Notes: generated by a model not told the origin, from the sequence alone. A stretch of DNA of 51,926 nucleotides from Clostridiales bacterium (GCA_012735575.1 JAAYGY010000033.1:1-51926); one strand, 5' to 3'. Shown: positions 37,215 through 47,867, numbered from the stretch's first letter. Program-made: numbers and translations.

Positions 37215-38557
37215 CTTTTTTTAGCCCTCCTCAGTCTAGCTATAAAAAACCCGTCTAAACCTTCTTTATTAGGCAACAATTGAATCATTCCATCCTGTAT
37301 CACAAAACTCTTTAATCCATCTGGTAATTCCTTATCAAAGCCTTCTAGTACAAATTCAGGATGCTCCTTTATAAATCTTTCAACCAACTTATTATTTTCA
37401 TATGGGTTGATAGTGCAGGTGCTATATACTAGCATACCCCCATATTTTAGATATCTGCTGCTATTTTCTAATATATCCCATTGCAGTTGGCATAAAGAAC
37501 TCAAGTCCTCTTTACTAATTCTGAGTTTTATATCAGGTTTCTTATGAATAACCCCCCAACCTGAACAGGGTACGTCCAGCAAAACTCTATCCATATTTTC
37601 TTCAAATTCTGGATTAAATTTGGTCCCATCCTGTACCCTAGAATGAACTATAGCAGCATTCATTCTTTCTCTATTCTTATTTATTAGCCCTACTCTGTGG
37701 TCATGATTATCGAATGCATATATCTTTCCTTCCATATTCATAAGTTCTGCCAAGTAAATAGCCTTCCCTCCTGGTGCACTACAAGCATCTAAAATATACT
37801 CACCTGGTTTTGGGTTTAATATATGACAGGCAAGCATAGAGCTTTCACTTTGAACGGTAAATAAGCCTTGTTGGTATAGGGGATTACTTTGAATATTACC
37901 AATCCCCTTCACCCTCAAGGCATTATCAAAATAGAGGCCCTTTTTGACTTCTGCTCCCTGTTTCTTTAATCTTTCTATAATCTCATCTCTGCTTGTTTTT
38001 CTTCTATTTATTCTTATAGTAGTCCAACTAGAACCTACAGAGCTTTTTACTATTTTTCTAGTAGCCTCTATTCCATACTCTTTAGCCCACATTTCTACCA
38101 ACCATAGGGGAAATCCATACAGGGAGGATAAAGACTTTAAGTCGGTAGGAGTTTCCTTTAAAATACGCAAGCTGTCTTTCTTTCGGGAAATATTTCTAAG
38201 AACACCGTTTATAAATCCTTTTAAAGGGGCGAAACCAAACATTTGGCACAGTTTTACCGATTCATTACAGGCTGCAGAATCAGGCACTCTGTCTAAGTAT
38301 AGGATTTGATAACATCCCATTCTAAGAATGTTTTTAACCCAAGGGTTAACCCTGCTCATTTTAGCAAACTGTCTTAATACCCTATCTATAACTCCCTGGT
38401 TCTCCAAGGTTCCATATACTAGCTGGGTGGCAAAAGCGGCGTCCCGCTCATCTAATTTAGCTCGGTTTATATGTTCCTTTAAACTTATATTTGCATATTT
38501 TTGATCTTCATTAACCTCTTTCAAAACAATCAAAGCTATTCTTCGTGCTTTATCCAT
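37211..38557 (-). CDS. rsmB: 16S rRNA (cytosine(967)-C5)-methyltransferase
   Basis: A 448-residue rRNA methyltransferase with an N-terminal NusB-like RNA-binding domain (about 1-140) and a C-terminal SAM domain. Motifs are DACSAPGGKAIYLAE, the catalytic cysteine in LLDVPCSGWGV and the second cysteine in VYSTCTINPYEN. The start at 38557 (MDKARRIALIVLKEV) follows GGAGG by 6 nt. A terminator-like hairpin ends 14 nt upstream of this start, so its expression may need read-through. Confidence 0.95.
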   Translation of the reverse strand: MDKARRIALIVLKEVNEDQKYANISLKEHINRAKLDERDAAFATQLVYGTLENQGVIDRVLRQFAKMSRVNPWVKNILRMGCYQILYLDRVPDSAACNESVKLCQMFGFAPLKGFINGVLRNISRKKDSLRILKETPTDLKSLSSLYGFPLWLVEMWAKEYGIEATRKIVKSSVGSSWTTIRINRRKTSRDEIIERLKKQGAEVKKGLYFDNALRVKGIGNIQSNPLYQQGLFTVQSESSMLACHILNPKPGEYILDACSAPGGKAIYLAELMNMEGKIYAFDNHDHRVGLINKNRERMNAAIVHSRVQDGTKFNPEFEENMDRVLLDVPCSGWGVIHKKPDIKLRISKEDLSSLCQLQWDILENSSRYLKYGGMLVYSTCTINPYENNKLVERFIKEHPEFVLEGFDKELPDGLKSFVIQDGMIQLLPNKEGLDGFFIARLRRAKKR

Positions 38558-38571
38558 AGTTTCCTCCATCC

Positions 38572-38596
38572 AAAAAAAGGGCTAAGAAGCCCTTTT
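38572..38596 (-). terminator. Terminator-like hairpin before rsmB
   Basis: AAAAGGGCT and AGCCCTTTT form a 9-bp stem with a 4-nt loop, followed on the minus strand by TTTTTTTGG. It follows the YugP-like protease gene by 4 nt and directly precedes the rsmB ribosome binding site. Confidence 0.75.
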
Positions 38597-38600
38597 CCTA

Positions 38601-39296
38601 TCAGTTTCTTCTGCGATCTCGTAGCATTAACAGCCTTAATAACTGGGCTACCGCTGAAGCGGCCGCTGCTACATAGGTGAGAGCAGCTGCATTGAGCACC
38701 TGTCTTACCTTTCTCTCCTCGTTAGCTGCTACAAAACCGTGACCCCGCAGAAGCTCCACGGCTCTATTGCTGGCATTATACTCAACCGGCAAAGTAATCA
38801 GCTGAAAGGCTACAACAGCCAGGAAAAGATATATACCAATATCTATTAATACAGCATAGCCTCCCATAAAAAGGCCTAAAAATATAAAGAGGAAAGCTGC
38901 CTGAGAAGCAAAGCTTGCTATAGGGACTATTGCATTTCTAATGCTAAGAGGTATATAGCCTCTGGCATGCTGTATAGCATGCCCTGCCTCGTGTGCAGCA
39001 ACGCCTATAGCTGCTATGGAACTACCTCTATATACCTGTTCCGAAAGTCTAAGCACTTTTCTTCTTGGATCATAATGGTCAGTTAGATATCCTCTTACCA
39101 TATCCACGGATACATCGCTTAAGCCCTGGGAATCTAAGATCCTTCTAGCTACTTCCCCGCCTGTATAGCCTCCATAGTTGGCTACTCGAATAAATTGATT
39201 GAAAGTACTTTGGACCTTATACTGAGCATAAAGAGATAGAATAAGTGCGGGTAGTAATATAATTAAACTAGGTACATCATAGAAAAGAAATGGCAT
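38601..39296 (-). CDS. Neutral zinc metallopeptidase, YugP family
   Basis: A 231-residue membrane protein of the Zn_peptidase_2 family. It has an N-terminal transmembrane helix (PSLIILLPALILSLYAQYK), the zinc motif HEAGHAIQHA near 106-115, and two further hydrophobic segments around 125-185. Its substrate is unknown. The ATG at 39296 has AGGTGG 8 nt upstream. It lies between fmt and rsmB, where many Firmicutes have no gene or a protease of this kind, and is followed at once by a hairpin. Confidence 0.9.
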   Translation of the reverse strand: MPFLFYDVPSLIILLPALILSLYAQYKVQSTFNQFIRVANYGGYTGGEVARRILDSQGLSDVSVDMVRGYLTDHYDPRRKVLRLSEQVYRGSSIAAIGVAAHEAGHAIQHARGYIPLSIRNAIVPIASFASQAAFLFIFLGLFMGGYAVLIDIGIYLFLAVVAFQLITLPVEYNASNRAVELLRGHGFVAANEERKVRQVLNAAALTYVAAAASAVAQLLRLLMLRDRRRN

Positions 39297-39322
39297 CTTA
39301 TCAACCACCTTTCCTTTAATTT

Positions 39323-40261
39323 TTATTCTAAAATTGTATTAACCTCTACCTTATTACCCCTTAGAAACTCTACATCCTCCATTACCCGTTTGCCTGGAGC
39401 CTGTACCTTGGACAACCTTACCCTGCCATTTGATGCTGCCACTACAAGTCCCTGTTTTTCATTTGCATATACTACTTTTCCTGGAACAACTTCACCTTCC
39501 TGCAGGTATTCCTTGCTGCCTATTTCCCATATCTTTAAGCGCATATCGTTAATATAGGTATAACTTCCAGGCCATGGTGTCAATGCTCTCACATGATTCT
39601 TTATTTTATCTACATCCATATTCCAGTCTATTCGGCCCATAGATTTATCAATCTTTTGACAGTAGGTAGCCTCCTCATCATTCTGGGGAGTACCCTGAGG
39701 CTTTCCATTAACAAATAATCTTAGGCTCTCTTTAAGTGCCTCCCCTCCCAGCTGAGCTAGGCGATCATGCAGGCTTCCACAGTTTTCTTCCGGATGTATG
39801 AGTGTTTCCTTTTGTAATATAATATCCCCTGTATCCATACCTATATCCATATACATTATTGTTATTCCAGTTTTTATTTCACCATCCATAATAGCCTGCT
39901 GAATGGGAGAAGCACCCCTATACTTTGGTAATAGGGAGGCGTGAACATTAATACATCCTAAAGGAGGAATATCCAATATTCTCTTTGGAAGAATCTGCCC
40001 ATAGGCGGCTGTAACTATAAGATCAGGAGCCAAACTTTCCAGTTCAGCAATAAAACCCTCATCTCTAACTTTTTGGGGTTGATATACCTTCAATCCCCTC
40101 TTCTCAGCCCATTCCTTTACAGGAGGAGGGGCCATGTGTTTACCCCTGCCCCTAGGCCTGTCTGGCTGAGTCACTACACCTATAAGCTCATGTCTTTCCG
40201 AAACTATAGCCTCTAAGGAAGGTATGGCAAATTCCGGTGTGCCCATAAAAACAATTCTCAA
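39323..40261 (-). CDS. fmt: Methionyl-tRNA formyltransferase
   Basis: A 312-residue enzyme that formylates initiator Met-tRNA using 10-formyltetrahydrofolate. It starts MRIVFMGTPEFAIPSLEAI, has QPDRPRGRGKHMAPPPVK near 38, the catalytic region CINVHASLLPKYRGASPIQQA near 105-125, and MDIGMDTGDI. It lies 37 nt downstream of def; formylation and deformylation genes adjoin as in most bacteria. Confidence 0.97.
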   Translation of the reverse strand: MRIVFMGTPEFAIPSLEAIVSERHELIGVVTQPDRPRGRGKHMAPPPVKEWAEKRGLKVYQPQKVRDEGFIAELESLAPDLIVTAAYGQILPKRILDIPPLGCINVHASLLPKYRGASPIQQAIMDGEIKTGITIMYMDIGMDTGDIILQKETLIHPEENCGSLHDRLAQLGGEALKESLRLFVNGKPQGTPQNDEEATYCQKIDKSMGRIDWNMDVDKIKNHVRALTPWPGSYTYINDMRLKIWEIGSKEYLQEGEVVPGKVVYANEKQGLVVAASNGRVRLSKVQAPGKRVMEDVEFLRGNKVEVNTILE

Positions 40262-40298
40262 TTCTTGTTCACCTTCTTGTTTTCTATATTATTTAAGA

Positions 40299-40763
40299 CT
40301 ATTCCACTCTTTCCAAAGTCCCTGGTTCAACCTTATCTATATATAAGATACCGTCTAAGTGGTCAATTTCATGGCATAATGCTCGGGCCAATAGTTCATT
40401 TCCATCTACTTTTATTTTTTCACCATGCCTGTTAAGAGCTTCCACAACCACCCTTGCAGGACGTTTAACCTCTCCGCTTAGACCCGGCACACTCAAGCAG
40501 CCTTCCATGCCTATCTGTTCACCATCCTGCTCAATTATCTCAGGGTTTATTAGCTCTATAATACCTTCGCCAATATCAATAACAACAACACGTCTTAATA
40601 TGCCTACCTGTGGTGCTGCAAGGCCCACTCCTTCTGCCTTATACATTGTTTCTGCCATATCATCAAGCAAGGTTAAAACTCTATCATCTATTTTATCAAC
40701 TGGACGAGCTTTTTTTCTTAATACATCATCTCTTTCATAATGCCTTATATCCCTTAATGCCAC
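40299..40763 (-). CDS. def: Peptide deformylase
   Basis: A 154-residue metalloenzyme that removes the N-formyl group from new proteins. All three motifs are present: [18 protein letters not shown] and HEIDHLDG (HExxH). The start is inferred as the GTG at 40763 ([19 protein letters not shown]), matching the family N-terminus, with GAAGGGA about 8 nt upstream; the ATG three codons earlier sits inside that site. Confidence 0.95.
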   Translation of the reverse strand: MALRDIRHYERDDVLRKKARPVDKIDDRVLTLLDDMAETMYKAEGVGLAAPQVGILRRVVVIDIGEGIIELINPEIIEQDGEQIGMEGCLSVPGLSGEVKRPARVVVEALNRHGEKIKVDGNELLARALCHEIDHLDGILYIDKVEPGTLERVE

Positions 40764-40800
40764 AAAAACCATCCCTTCTTTTTTTAAATATGTTACATAT

Positions 40801-43065
40801 CTATAATAAACTTGTTGGATAAAAATCAACCACTATGGTGTTAGAATTATTAAGAAATTCTTTTTGACACTGATCCACAACTTCATGATATCTCTCCAAA
40901 AAGATCCTATCCTTTCTAATACGTATCAAAACATGCCATCTGTACTTATTCTTTATCCTCTCCAAAGGTGCCGGGTAGGCTCCTATTTCTAACAATCCAG
41001 TTTTTATTATTGTATCTTTAGTGATATTATGTTTCATCCACTTTTCGATTCCTATAGCAGTATTTATGACAGATTTTTCATCCTCACCGCTTATAAGGAT
41101 TCTTATAATATGTGAAAAAGGAGGATAATTAAACTGCTTTCTTATAGTAATCTCTTCATCATAAAATCCTTTATAATCGTGCCGGGAAGCATATTGGATG
41201 GAATAGTGTTCCGGTTGATAGGTCTGCACTATAACCTTTCCCTTTCTTTGCCCCCTTCCCGCCCGTCCTGCTACTTGGGTTATAAGCTGAAAAGTTTTTT
41301 CACTGCTCCGATAGTCAGGTAAATTTAGAGCAGTATCTGCGGCTATTACCCCGACTAAAGTCACATCTGGAAAGTCTAGCCCTTTTGCTACCATTTGTGT
41401 GCCAAGCAAAATATCATATTCTTTTTGCCTAAAGGCATCTAAAATCCTTTGATGTGCACCCTTGGTTGAGGTAGTGTCCATATCCATCCGGACTATTCTG
41501 GCCGGTGGCAAAATCTTTTTTATTTCCTGTTCCACCCGCTGGGTTCCAACACCAAAGTGTTTTATATAGGGACTTTTGCATTCTGGACATATATTGGGAT
41601 AAGGCTTAGTATCTCCACAATAATGACATTTTAATATATTGTTTTTCGAATGATAGGTCAAGGATATATCGCAGTTATCACATTTTACTACATAGCCACA
41701 AGCTCTGCAGGATACAAATTGTGCGTATCCCCTCCTATTAAGAAGGATTATGGCCTGCTCCCTTCTTAATAGGATCCCTCTAAGCTCATCATATAATTTC
41801 TGGCTAAATATACTGCGATTCCCTTTTTTAATTTCCATCCGCATATCCACCACTTCCACCTGGGGCAGTGGCTTATCGTCTATCCTATGATCCATAGGTA
41901 TTCTGTAGTAGTGATTCTGTTCACTATTGTAGAAATCTTCCAGTGAAGGCGTAGCAGTACCTAGAACCAAAACTGCTCCTTGTTCCTTACTCCTTTGCTT
42001 AGCCAATTCTGTCGTATGATAACGAGGACTGGCCTCAGATTTGTAGCTGTCTTCGTGAGCCTCATCTATTATAATTATACCAAGATCACGCACTGGTGCA
42101 AAAATAGCCGATCTGGCACCCACTACAATATTGACCTGACAATTATAAATCCGTCTCCACTCATCAAACCTTTCGCCTGGAGAAAGAGCGCTATGGAGAA
42201 TTGCAACCTCCTCTCCAAATCTATCCTTAAAATGTCCAACAGTTTGAGGAGTTAATGATATTTCGGGCACCAGAATAATAGCTCTTTTATTATCCTTAAG
42301 AGCTTTCTCTACCAGATGGATATACACTTCGGTCTTTCCACTACCCGTTACACCATGAAGGAGAAAAACACCTTGGGACTTGGACATGCCTTTCCTAATA
42401 ATATCTATAGCATTTTTTTGCTCCTGAGTTAGCTCAACTTCTACTAAATCAGAATTAGGTATGAAATGATCCCATGGGTTTCGGTAAACTTCCTGATCTT
42501 CTATGGAAATCCAGCCTTTTTTTTCAAGACTTTTAAAACTGGAAAGGGGCGCACCTCCGGCTATATCCGCCAGTTCAGCCAGAGGAATCCCATCTCGCTC
42601 ATCAAGTATTCTGAGAATCTCTGCCATATACTTAGATCTAGGCTCCACCAGAGCTGCTTTCCCTAAGATGTTATTTTCAGCTTTTAAAAAAACCACCTTT
42701 TCCTGCTTCTCTGTAATATTCCTTCGCAGTCCAGGAGGGATAAAACATCTAATGGCTTCTATTGTTAGACAATGATATTCCTTCTTCATCCACCAGACAA
42801 GAGGAATTAACTCAGGTAAAATTAAAGGAAAGGGATCCATAAGCTTTTTAATGGATTTCAGTTTGTTATAGGGTACCTGGGTTTCCTTGTCCAGGCTCAT
42901 AATATATCCTTCTATAGTCTTATTCCCTATGCCAAAAGGGACAAGTACCCTCATTCCTAACTGAATCTTATCTCTTAGATTATCAGGTACAATATAATGA
43001 AATATTTTATCCAAGGCTGGATGCGCCTGGTCTATAATTACTCCTGCAAACATCTTATCCGACAC
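40801..43065 (-). CDS. priA: Primosomal protein N' (replication restart helicase PriA)
   Basis: A 754-residue helicase that reloads the replisome at stalled forks. An N-terminal DNA-binding domain (about 1-110) is followed by a helicase core with [36 protein letters not shown] and VAGRAGRG, plus a zinc domain with eight cysteines between about 430 and 480 (CRACG, CDNC, CHYC, CPEC). The start used is a GTG with GGAGG 10 nt upstream; an ATG four codons later is also possible. Confidence 0.96.
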   Translation of the reverse strand: MSDKMFAGVIIDQAHPALDKIFHYIVPDNLRDKIQLGMRVLVPFGIGNKTIEGYIMSLDKETQVPYNKLKSIKKLMDPFPLILPELIPLVWWMKKEYHCLTIEAIRCFIPPGLRRNITEKQEKVVFLKAENNILGKAALVEPRSKYMAEILRILDERDGIPLAELADIAGGAPLSSFKSLEKKGWISIEDQEVYRNPWDHFIPNSDLVEVELTQEQKNAIDIIRKGMSKSQGVFLLHGVTGSGKTEVYIHLVEKALKDNKRAIILVPEISLTPQTVGHFKDRFGEEVAILHSALSPGERFDEWRRIYNCQVNIVVGARSAIFAPVRDLGIIIIDEAHEDSYKSEASPRYHTTELAKQRSKEQGAVLVLGTATPSLEDFYNSEQNHYYRIPMDHRIDDKPLPQVEVVDMRMEIKKGNRSIFSQKLYDELRGILLRREQAIILLNRRGYAQFVSCRACGYVVKCDNCDISLTYHSKNNILKCHYCGDTKPYPNICPECKSPYIKHFGVGTQRVEQEIKKILPPARIVRMDMDTTSTKGAHQRILDAFRQKEYDILLGTQMVAKGLDFPDVTLVGVIAADTALNLPDYRSSEKTFQLITQVAGRAGRGQRKGKVIVQTYQPEHYSIQYASRHDYKGFYDEEITIRKQFNYPPFSHIIRILISGEDEKSVINTAIGIEKWMKHNITKDTIIKTGLLEIGAYPAPLERIKNKYRWHVLIRIRKDRIFLERYHEVVDQCQKEFLNNSNTIVVDFYPTSLL

Positions 43066-43091
43066 GGCTACCCAACCTCCTCACAACTAAC

Positions 43092-44306
43092 TTAATCAGA
43101 TTTAACCTTTTTTATTACCTCATCAATTATTCTATGAGCAAATTCCTTCTTAGCCATTAGAGGTATGGGAGTAATACTGCCGTCTTTGGAAAACAGGATG
43201 CCTTTATTTTCATCACTTTGAAAACCTGACTCACTGGAAGATACATCATTTGCCAGAATAAAGTCCAGGTTTTTTCTTTTTAGCTTTTCTAGGGCGTTTT
43301 TCTCCAGATCCTCAGTCTCGGCGGCAAAACCTACTAGTACCTGCTTTGTTTTTCTTTTACCCAGTTCCATTAAAATATCTGGATTGCGTACCAGCTCTAA
43401 TTTTATAGAATCTTGACCTTTCTTTATCTTACTGGATGCTACTTCTTTGACATGGTAATCAGCTACTGCAGCTGACTTAAATACAATATCAGCCATTTCA
43501 TAGAGTTTTAAAACAGCTTGATACATATCCTTTGCTGACTCTACAGGAAAAACATTGGCACCGGCAGGAGTTTGTAAGTTAGTTGGTCCTGTAACTAAAT
43601 CCACAGCGGCTCCTCTTTGAATACAAGCTTCTGCAATCGCATATCCCATCTTGCCTGAGGAGTGATTGGTAATGAATCTTACTGGATCTATGGGCTCGCA
43701 AGTAGGACCGGCAGTTACCAGAACTCTTAACCCTTCCATATCCCTTTTCGTTGAAGAATTAAGATGCTTCTCTATATGTTGAATAATAACCTCTATATCG
43801 GCTAGTTTTCCTTCTCCCCAGTCCCCACAAGCCAGTCTGCCTTTGCCGGGGGGAATAAAATCATAACCAAGTCTTTTCAGTTTGGCTATATTATCCTGTA
43901 CTACCTTTTTCTGGTACATAACCGTGTTCATAGCCGGTGCAAATAAGGTTTTAGCCTCGGTTGCTAAAATAGTAGTGGTTAGCAGATCATCTGCGATACC
44001 ACTAGCAGCCTTGCCAATAACATTAGCAGTAGCTGGCGCTATTACAAATATATCAGCCCATTTTGCCAATGCAATATGTTCTATATCCCAACGCTCAGTG
44101 CTTTGAAATGTATCAAAGTATACAGGATTAGCAGAAAGGCTTTGAAAGGTCAATGGCTGGACCAATTTAGTGGCATTGGCTGTCATAATAATCTTAACGT
44201 TTGCACCTAATTTAATTAAACGGCTGGTTAGATCAGCACTTTTATAGGCTGCAATACATCCTGATATACCTATTAAAATGTTTTTATCTTTAAAAACCTT
44301 ACTCAT
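43092..44306 (-). CDS. coaBC: Bifunctional phosphopantothenoylcysteine decarboxylase/synthetase
   Basis: A 404-residue CoA-synthesis enzyme. The flavin-dependent CoaC half (about 1-180) includes ISGCIAAYKSADL, APAMNTVMY and the cysteine in ACGDWGEGK; the CTP-dependent CoaB half (about 188-404) includes TAGPTCEPIDPVRFITNHSSG, AAVADYHV and VGFAAET. It starts directly after the rpoZ stop. Together with coaD (24.8 kb) it supplies most of the late CoA pathway. Confidence 0.97.
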   Translation of the reverse strand: MSKVFKDKNILIGISGCIAAYKSADLTSRLIKLGANVKIIMTANATKLVQPLTFQSLSANPVYFDTFQSTERWDIEHIALAKWADIFVIAPATANVIGKAASGIADDLLTTTILATEAKTLFAPAMNTVMYQKKVVQDNIAKLKRLGYDFIPPGKGRLACGDWGEGKLADIEVIIQHIEKHLNSSTKRDMEGLRVLVTAGPTCEPIDPVRFITNHSSGKMGYAIAEACIQRGAAVDLVTGPTNLQTPAGANVFPVESAKDMYQAVLKLYEMADIVFKSAAVADYHVKEVASSKIKKGQDSIKLELVRNPDILMELGKRKTKQVLVGFAAETEDLEKNALEKLKRKNLDFILANDVSSSESGFQSDENKGILFSKDGSITPIPLMAKKEFAHRIIDEVIKKVKSD

Positions 44307-44513
44307 TTACTTTATACCTTCTTTTGTTTTTCTATAACGAACTTTTCCATGATTTACCTCATGAATAGCAACGGTAACAGGTTTATGAGAATCAACAGAT
44401 ATCAAGGGCTTTTGTCCATCTACAAGTTGTCTGGCTCTCTTGGCTACCTGAACCACCAGAGTATAACGGCTGTCTACTTTTTTTGATATTTCATCTATTG
44501 AAGGATAAAGCAT
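44307..44513 (-). CDS. rpoZ: RNA polymerase omega subunit
   Basis: A 68-residue omega subunit that stabilises the RNA polymerase beta' subunit. It starts MLYPSIDEISKKVDSRYTLV and contains VAKRARQLVDG and VTVAIHEVNHGKVRY. AAGGAGG precedes the ATG. It overlaps the gmk end by 23 nt and abuts coaBC, the standard gmk-rpoZ-coaBC order. Confidence 0.96.
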   Translation of the reverse strand: MLYPSIDEISKKVDSRYTLVVQVAKRARQLVDGQKPLISVDSHKPVTVAIHEVNHGKVRYRKTKEGIK

Positions 44514-45126
44514 TATCTATACCTCCTTGCAAACTTGTATAAAAATCCTTATTACGATCCACTCTGCATTTCTCTGCTGTTATAATAGCCTCTATTTTTT
44601 TAGCAGCTTCTTTTACTGAGTCATTTATCACTATGTAGTTATAGCGTGTTATAAAGTTTATTTCCTGGTAGGCACTATTAAAGCGTCTTAAGAGCTCTTC
44701 AGATGTTTCAGTACCTCGTCCCTGAATCCTTCTTTTCAATTCCTCCATGGTTGGTGGCACAATAAATATGAAAACTCCTTCGTCAAACTTTTCTTTTACC
44801 TTCAGGGCACCCTGTATATCTATCTCTAAAATAACATCTCGTCCTGCCATCAGGTTTTCTTTCACGAAACTCTTTGGAGTACCATAGTAGTTACCATAAA
44901 CTTTTGCGTACTCCAAAAAACCGCCTTCTTCAATCATGTTTTCAAAGGTAGCAACATCTGTAAAAAAATAGTTTTCTCCATCAACCTCGCCTCTTCGTGG
45001 TTGTCTGGTTGTCATTGAGATGGACAAAACAGTTTCAGGATTGTTTCTAAGAAATTCCCTACAAACAGTACCTTTACCCGCCCCCGAAGGTCCTGATACT
45101 ACTATTAAAAGACCTTTTCTTTTCAT
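44491..45126 (-). CDS. gmk: Guanylate kinase
   Basis: A 211-residue enzyme phosphorylating GMP to GDP. It has the P-loop GPSGAGKGTV near 10-19, the GMP-binding region SISMTTRQPRRGEVDGENYFF, and LEIDIQGALKV. The start is the ATG at 45126 (MKRKGLLIVVSG) after GGGGGAAAA; the longer frame overlaps remA. The 3' end overlaps rpoZ by 23 nt. Confidence 0.97.
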   Translation of the reverse strand: MKRKGLLIVVSGPSGAGKGTVCREFLRNNPETVLSISMTTRQPRRGEVDGENYFFTDVATFENMIEEGGFLEYAKVYGNYYGTPKSFVKENLMAGRDVILEIDIQGALKVKEKFDEGVFIFIVPPTMEELKRRIQGRGTETSEELLRRFNSAYQEINFITRYNYIVINDSVKEAAKKIEAIITAEKCRVDRNKDFYTSLQGGIDNALSFNR

Positions 45127-45139
45127 GTGTTTTCCCCCA

Positions 45140-45412
45140 TTAGTCTTCATCTACAGTTAGTGTTTGATTGTCTTTTGCATTCAATCTATGTGCTACAGTT
45201 TCTGGTTGAACTGCAGACAAGATTACATGATCACTGTCAGTAATTATAACCGCGCGGGTTCTCCTTCCGTATGTTGCATCAATTAACATACCCCTATCTC
45301 TAGCATCCTGAATAATCCTCTTGATGGGAGCAGATTCGGGACTTACGATAGCTATTAACCTGTTAGCTGATACTATGTTTCCAAAACCTATATTTATAAG
45401 TTTAATACTCAT
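45140..45412 (-). CDS. remA: Extracellular matrix regulatory protein RemA (DUF370)
   Basis: A 90-residue DUF370 protein. It starts [20 protein letters not shown], with [17 protein letters not shown] and [19 protein letters not shown], near-identical in pattern to B. subtilis RemA. RemA forms ring-shaped oligomers that wrap DNA and activates biofilm matrix and osmoprotection genes in Bacillus; its targets in clostridia are unknown to me. The ATG at 45412 has a GGCGG site upstream. It lies in the conserved yicC-remA-gmk order. Confidence 0.93.
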   Translation of the reverse strand: MSIKLINIGFGNIVSANRLIAIVSPESAPIKRIIQDARDRGMLIDATYGRRTRAVIITDSDHVILSAVQPETVAHRLNAKDNQTLTVDED

Positions 45413-45426
45413 ATTATTTCCGCCTT

Positions 45427-46305
45427 TCATTCAATATTCTGAACCTGTTCTCTGATTTTTTCAATTTCACTTTTCATGTCTACTACTAGATTAACTATAC
45501 AAATATCGTTGGCTTTTGAACCTATTGTATTGGTCTCTCGGTTCATCTCCTGAACCAAAAAATCTAACTTTCTGCCAATAGCGCCTTCTTTTTTTAGTAT
45601 TTCCTCCATTTGATTTAAGTGGCTTTTTAACCTGACTATTTCTTCAGTAATATTGGATCTGTCAGCAAAAAAGGCTACTTCAGTATTGAACCGATTTTCA
45701 TCAAGTTCAGTTGTTTTAATTAATTCTTCAATCCTATTTTTAAGCTTTAACCTATACTCCTCTACTACCATGGGTGCTCTGGATTCTATATCCTGCAGCA
45801 TATCCCTGATCAAGCCACAGCGCATTATAATATCCTCTTTTAATTTTTCCCCTTCTTTTGTGCGCATATCCTCTACCTTGTCCAGCGCCTCTCCTAAAGC
45901 TTTCAAAACTAGTACTCTTATTATTTCCTCATCCTGTTCCTTTTCTACAACTTGAAACAAATCTTGTATGTTTATAAGGGTAGACAAGGAAATATCGGGC
46001 TCAATCCCATATTTTTCAGACAGTTGATTAAAGCAGGCTATATAAGATTCTATCAATGGCTGGTTTAGCTGTACTTCCACGCTATCTTTAGTTCTAACAG
46101 ATGTGGAAATATAGATTTCTACCCTTCCCCTGTTTAATCTTTCCTGTACTAGATTTCTTATATCCTCCTCTAAAAAACTAATTATCTTTGGGAGCCTCAT
46201 GTTAATATCCAGGTATCTGTGATTTAGGGTTTTTACCTCCACGGTAAATTCCATGTCCTGTTGTTCAACCTTGGCTCTCCCAAATCCGGTCATACTTGTT
46301 GCCAT
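45427..46305 (-). CDS. YicC/YloC family endoribonuclease
   Basis: A 292-residue protein with the YicC N-terminal domain ([27 protein letters not shown]) and the DUF1721 C-terminal domain ([23 protein letters not shown]). YicC-family proteins have been shown to be endoribonucleases that cut structured RNA. The ATG at 46305 follows GGAAGGAAAAT. It is the first gene of the large operon toward rsmB and has a good promoter at 46372-46399. Confidence 0.93.
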   Translation of the reverse strand: MATSMTGFGRAKVEQQDMEFTVEVKTLNHRYLDINMRLPKIISFLEEDIRNLVQERLNRGRVEIYISTSVRTKDSVEVQLNQPLIESYIACFNQLSEKYGIEPDISLSTLINIQDLFQVVEKEQDEEIIRVLVLKALGEALDKVEDMRTKEGEKLKEDIIMRCGLIRDMLQDIESRAPMVVEEYRLKLKNRIEELIKTTELDENRFNTEVAFFADRSNITEEIVRLKSHLNQMEEILKKEGAIGRKLDFLVQEMNRETNTIGSKANDICIVNLVVDMKSEIEKIREQVQNIE

Positions 46306-46371
46306 ATTTTCCTTCCTCTCCACCATTAGGCCGTTTCACCTATTATATCCATTTTACGAGGCTTTTCTTGT

Positions 46372-46399
46372 ATTATAGCATATATGCTTTCTTTTTCAA
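46372..46399 (-). promoter_or_regulatory. Sigma-A promoter for the yicC-remA-gmk operon
   Basis: On the minus strand TTGAAA (46394-46399), a 16-nt spacer and TATAAT (46372-46377). There is no terminator between gatB and this site, so some read-through from gatCAB is also likely. Confidence 0.72.
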
Positions 46400-46418
46400 A
46401 CACTTGTTTTATTCTTTA

Positions 46419-47867
46419 CTATTTGTTAATCTCATCCTGAAGTATCTTATTTACCAGTTGAGGGTTGGCCTTCCCCTTTGTCTTTTTCATGGTTTGTCCT
46501 ACCAAATAACCAAAGGCCTTCTTTTTACCAGCTTTATAATCACTTATAGATTTGGGATTTTCCTGTATAACTTCTCGCACAATATCTCTTAATTGGTCTA
46601 TATCGGAAATTTGCCTAAATCCTTTTTCCTCTACAATTTTATCAGGCTCCTTTCCACTTTGACACATTTCATCGAATACATCCTTGGCCATAGAACCACT
46701 AATAACTCCCTGATCTATCAGTTTTAACAATCCAACTAAAAGGGATGGAGAAAGTTTTAAGTCTTGCAGCTCAACTCCCAATTCCTTTGTAAGCCTCATT
46801 AGCTCCCCCATTAGCCAATTGCTTACTGTTTTTGCTGCTTTAGCTCCTTTTTTTTCATCATATAACTTTACACTAAGCTCAAAAAAGTCAGCCATCTCTC
46901 GTGAAGAGGTTAAAATTCCTGCATCATACTCGGGAAGCCCATATTCAGACACAAATCTCTCCCTTTTTTGCGCTGGAAGCTCTGGCATATTATTCTTTAT
47001 ATCTTCTATCATATTACTATCTATTAAAAAAGGCATTAAATCAGGATCCTGAAAATATCTATAATCGTCAGCTTCATGTTTCTCCCTCATGGCTATACTC
47101 TCGTCCTTTAGATCGTCCCACCTCCGGGTCTCTTGCAAAACCTCCCCACCAGCCTCTAAAACAGTTTTCTGCCTTTGAGCCTCATTTTTAATTGCCCTTT
47201 GCACAGCCCTAAAGGAATTAAGATTTTTCATCTCTGTTCTTGTCCCTAGCTTAGTCTGTCCTTGTGGTTTTATAGATAGGTTTACGTCACATCTTAAAGA
47301 ACCCTCCTGCATCTTACAGTCCGACACTTCTAAATATAATAGAATCTTACGCAATTCATCAAGGAAAGCTACCGCCTCATCTGAAGAACCTATATGAGGC
47401 TCTGTAACAATTTCGATCAAAGGAACACCCGCCCGGTTATAGTCTATAAGAGATCGTGAGTTATCGGTATCATGTATTAGTTTGCCAGCATCCTCCTCCA
47501 GATGGATCCTAGTAATTCCGATTCGCTTTTTCTTGCCATCTATCTCTATATCCAAATAACCATCTTTGCATATGGGATGGTATTGTTGGGTTGTTTGGTA
47601 AGCTTTGGGTAGGTCGGGATAAAAATAATTTTTTCTATCCATAGTGTTATACTCTGAAATTTTACAGTTTAAAGCCAACCCGGTTTTGATAGCCAACTCT
47701 ACAGCCCTTCTATTAATAACAGGAAGTGCACCAGGCATGCCAAGGCATACAGGACAACATTGGCTATTGGGTTGACCACCAAAAGCAGTTGAACAGCTGC
47801 AAAACATCTTGGACTGTGTTTTTAATTCAACATGAATTTCTAGACCAACTACGGTTTGATATTTCAT
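46419..47867 (-). CDS. gatB: Asp/Glu-tRNA amidotransferase subunit B
   Basis: A 482-residue subunit that phosphorylates the side chain of Glu-tRNA(Gln) or Asp-tRNA(Asn) and swaps in ammonia. The core looks intact: VVGLEIHVEL, the zinc cysteines in FCSCSTAFG and CCPVCLGMPG, DRKNYFYPDLPKAYQ, HLEEDAGK, GVPLIEIV and EGSLRCDVN. The C-terminal YqeY-like tRNA-binding tail ends in KGKANPQLVNKIL. It overlaps gatA by 4 nt (ATGA). Its preserved active site contrasts with the altered GatA that should feed it ammonia. Confidence 0.96.
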   Translation of the reverse strand: MKYQTVVGLEIHVELKTQSKMFCSCSTAFGGQPNSQCCPVCLGMPGALPVINRRAVELAIKTGLALNCKISEYNTMDRKNYFYPDLPKAYQTTQQYHPICKDGYLDIEIDGKKKRIGITRIHLEEDAGKLIHDTDNSRSLIDYNRAGVPLIEIVTEPHIGSSDEAVAFLDELRKILLYLEVSDCKMQEGSLRCDVNLSIKPQGQTKLGTRTEMKNLNSFRAVQRAIKNEAQRQKTVLEAGGEVLQETRRWDDLKDESIAMREKHEADDYRYFQDPDLMPFLIDSNMIEDIKNNMPELPAQKRERFVSEYGLPEYDAGILTSSREMADFFELSVKLYDEKKGAKAAKTVSNWLMGELMRLTKELGVELQDLKLSPSLLVGLLKLIDQGVISGSMAKDVFDEMCQSGKEPDKIVEEKGFRQISDIDQLRDIVREVIQENPKSISDYKAGKKKAFGYLVGQTMKKTKGKANPQLVNKILQDEINK

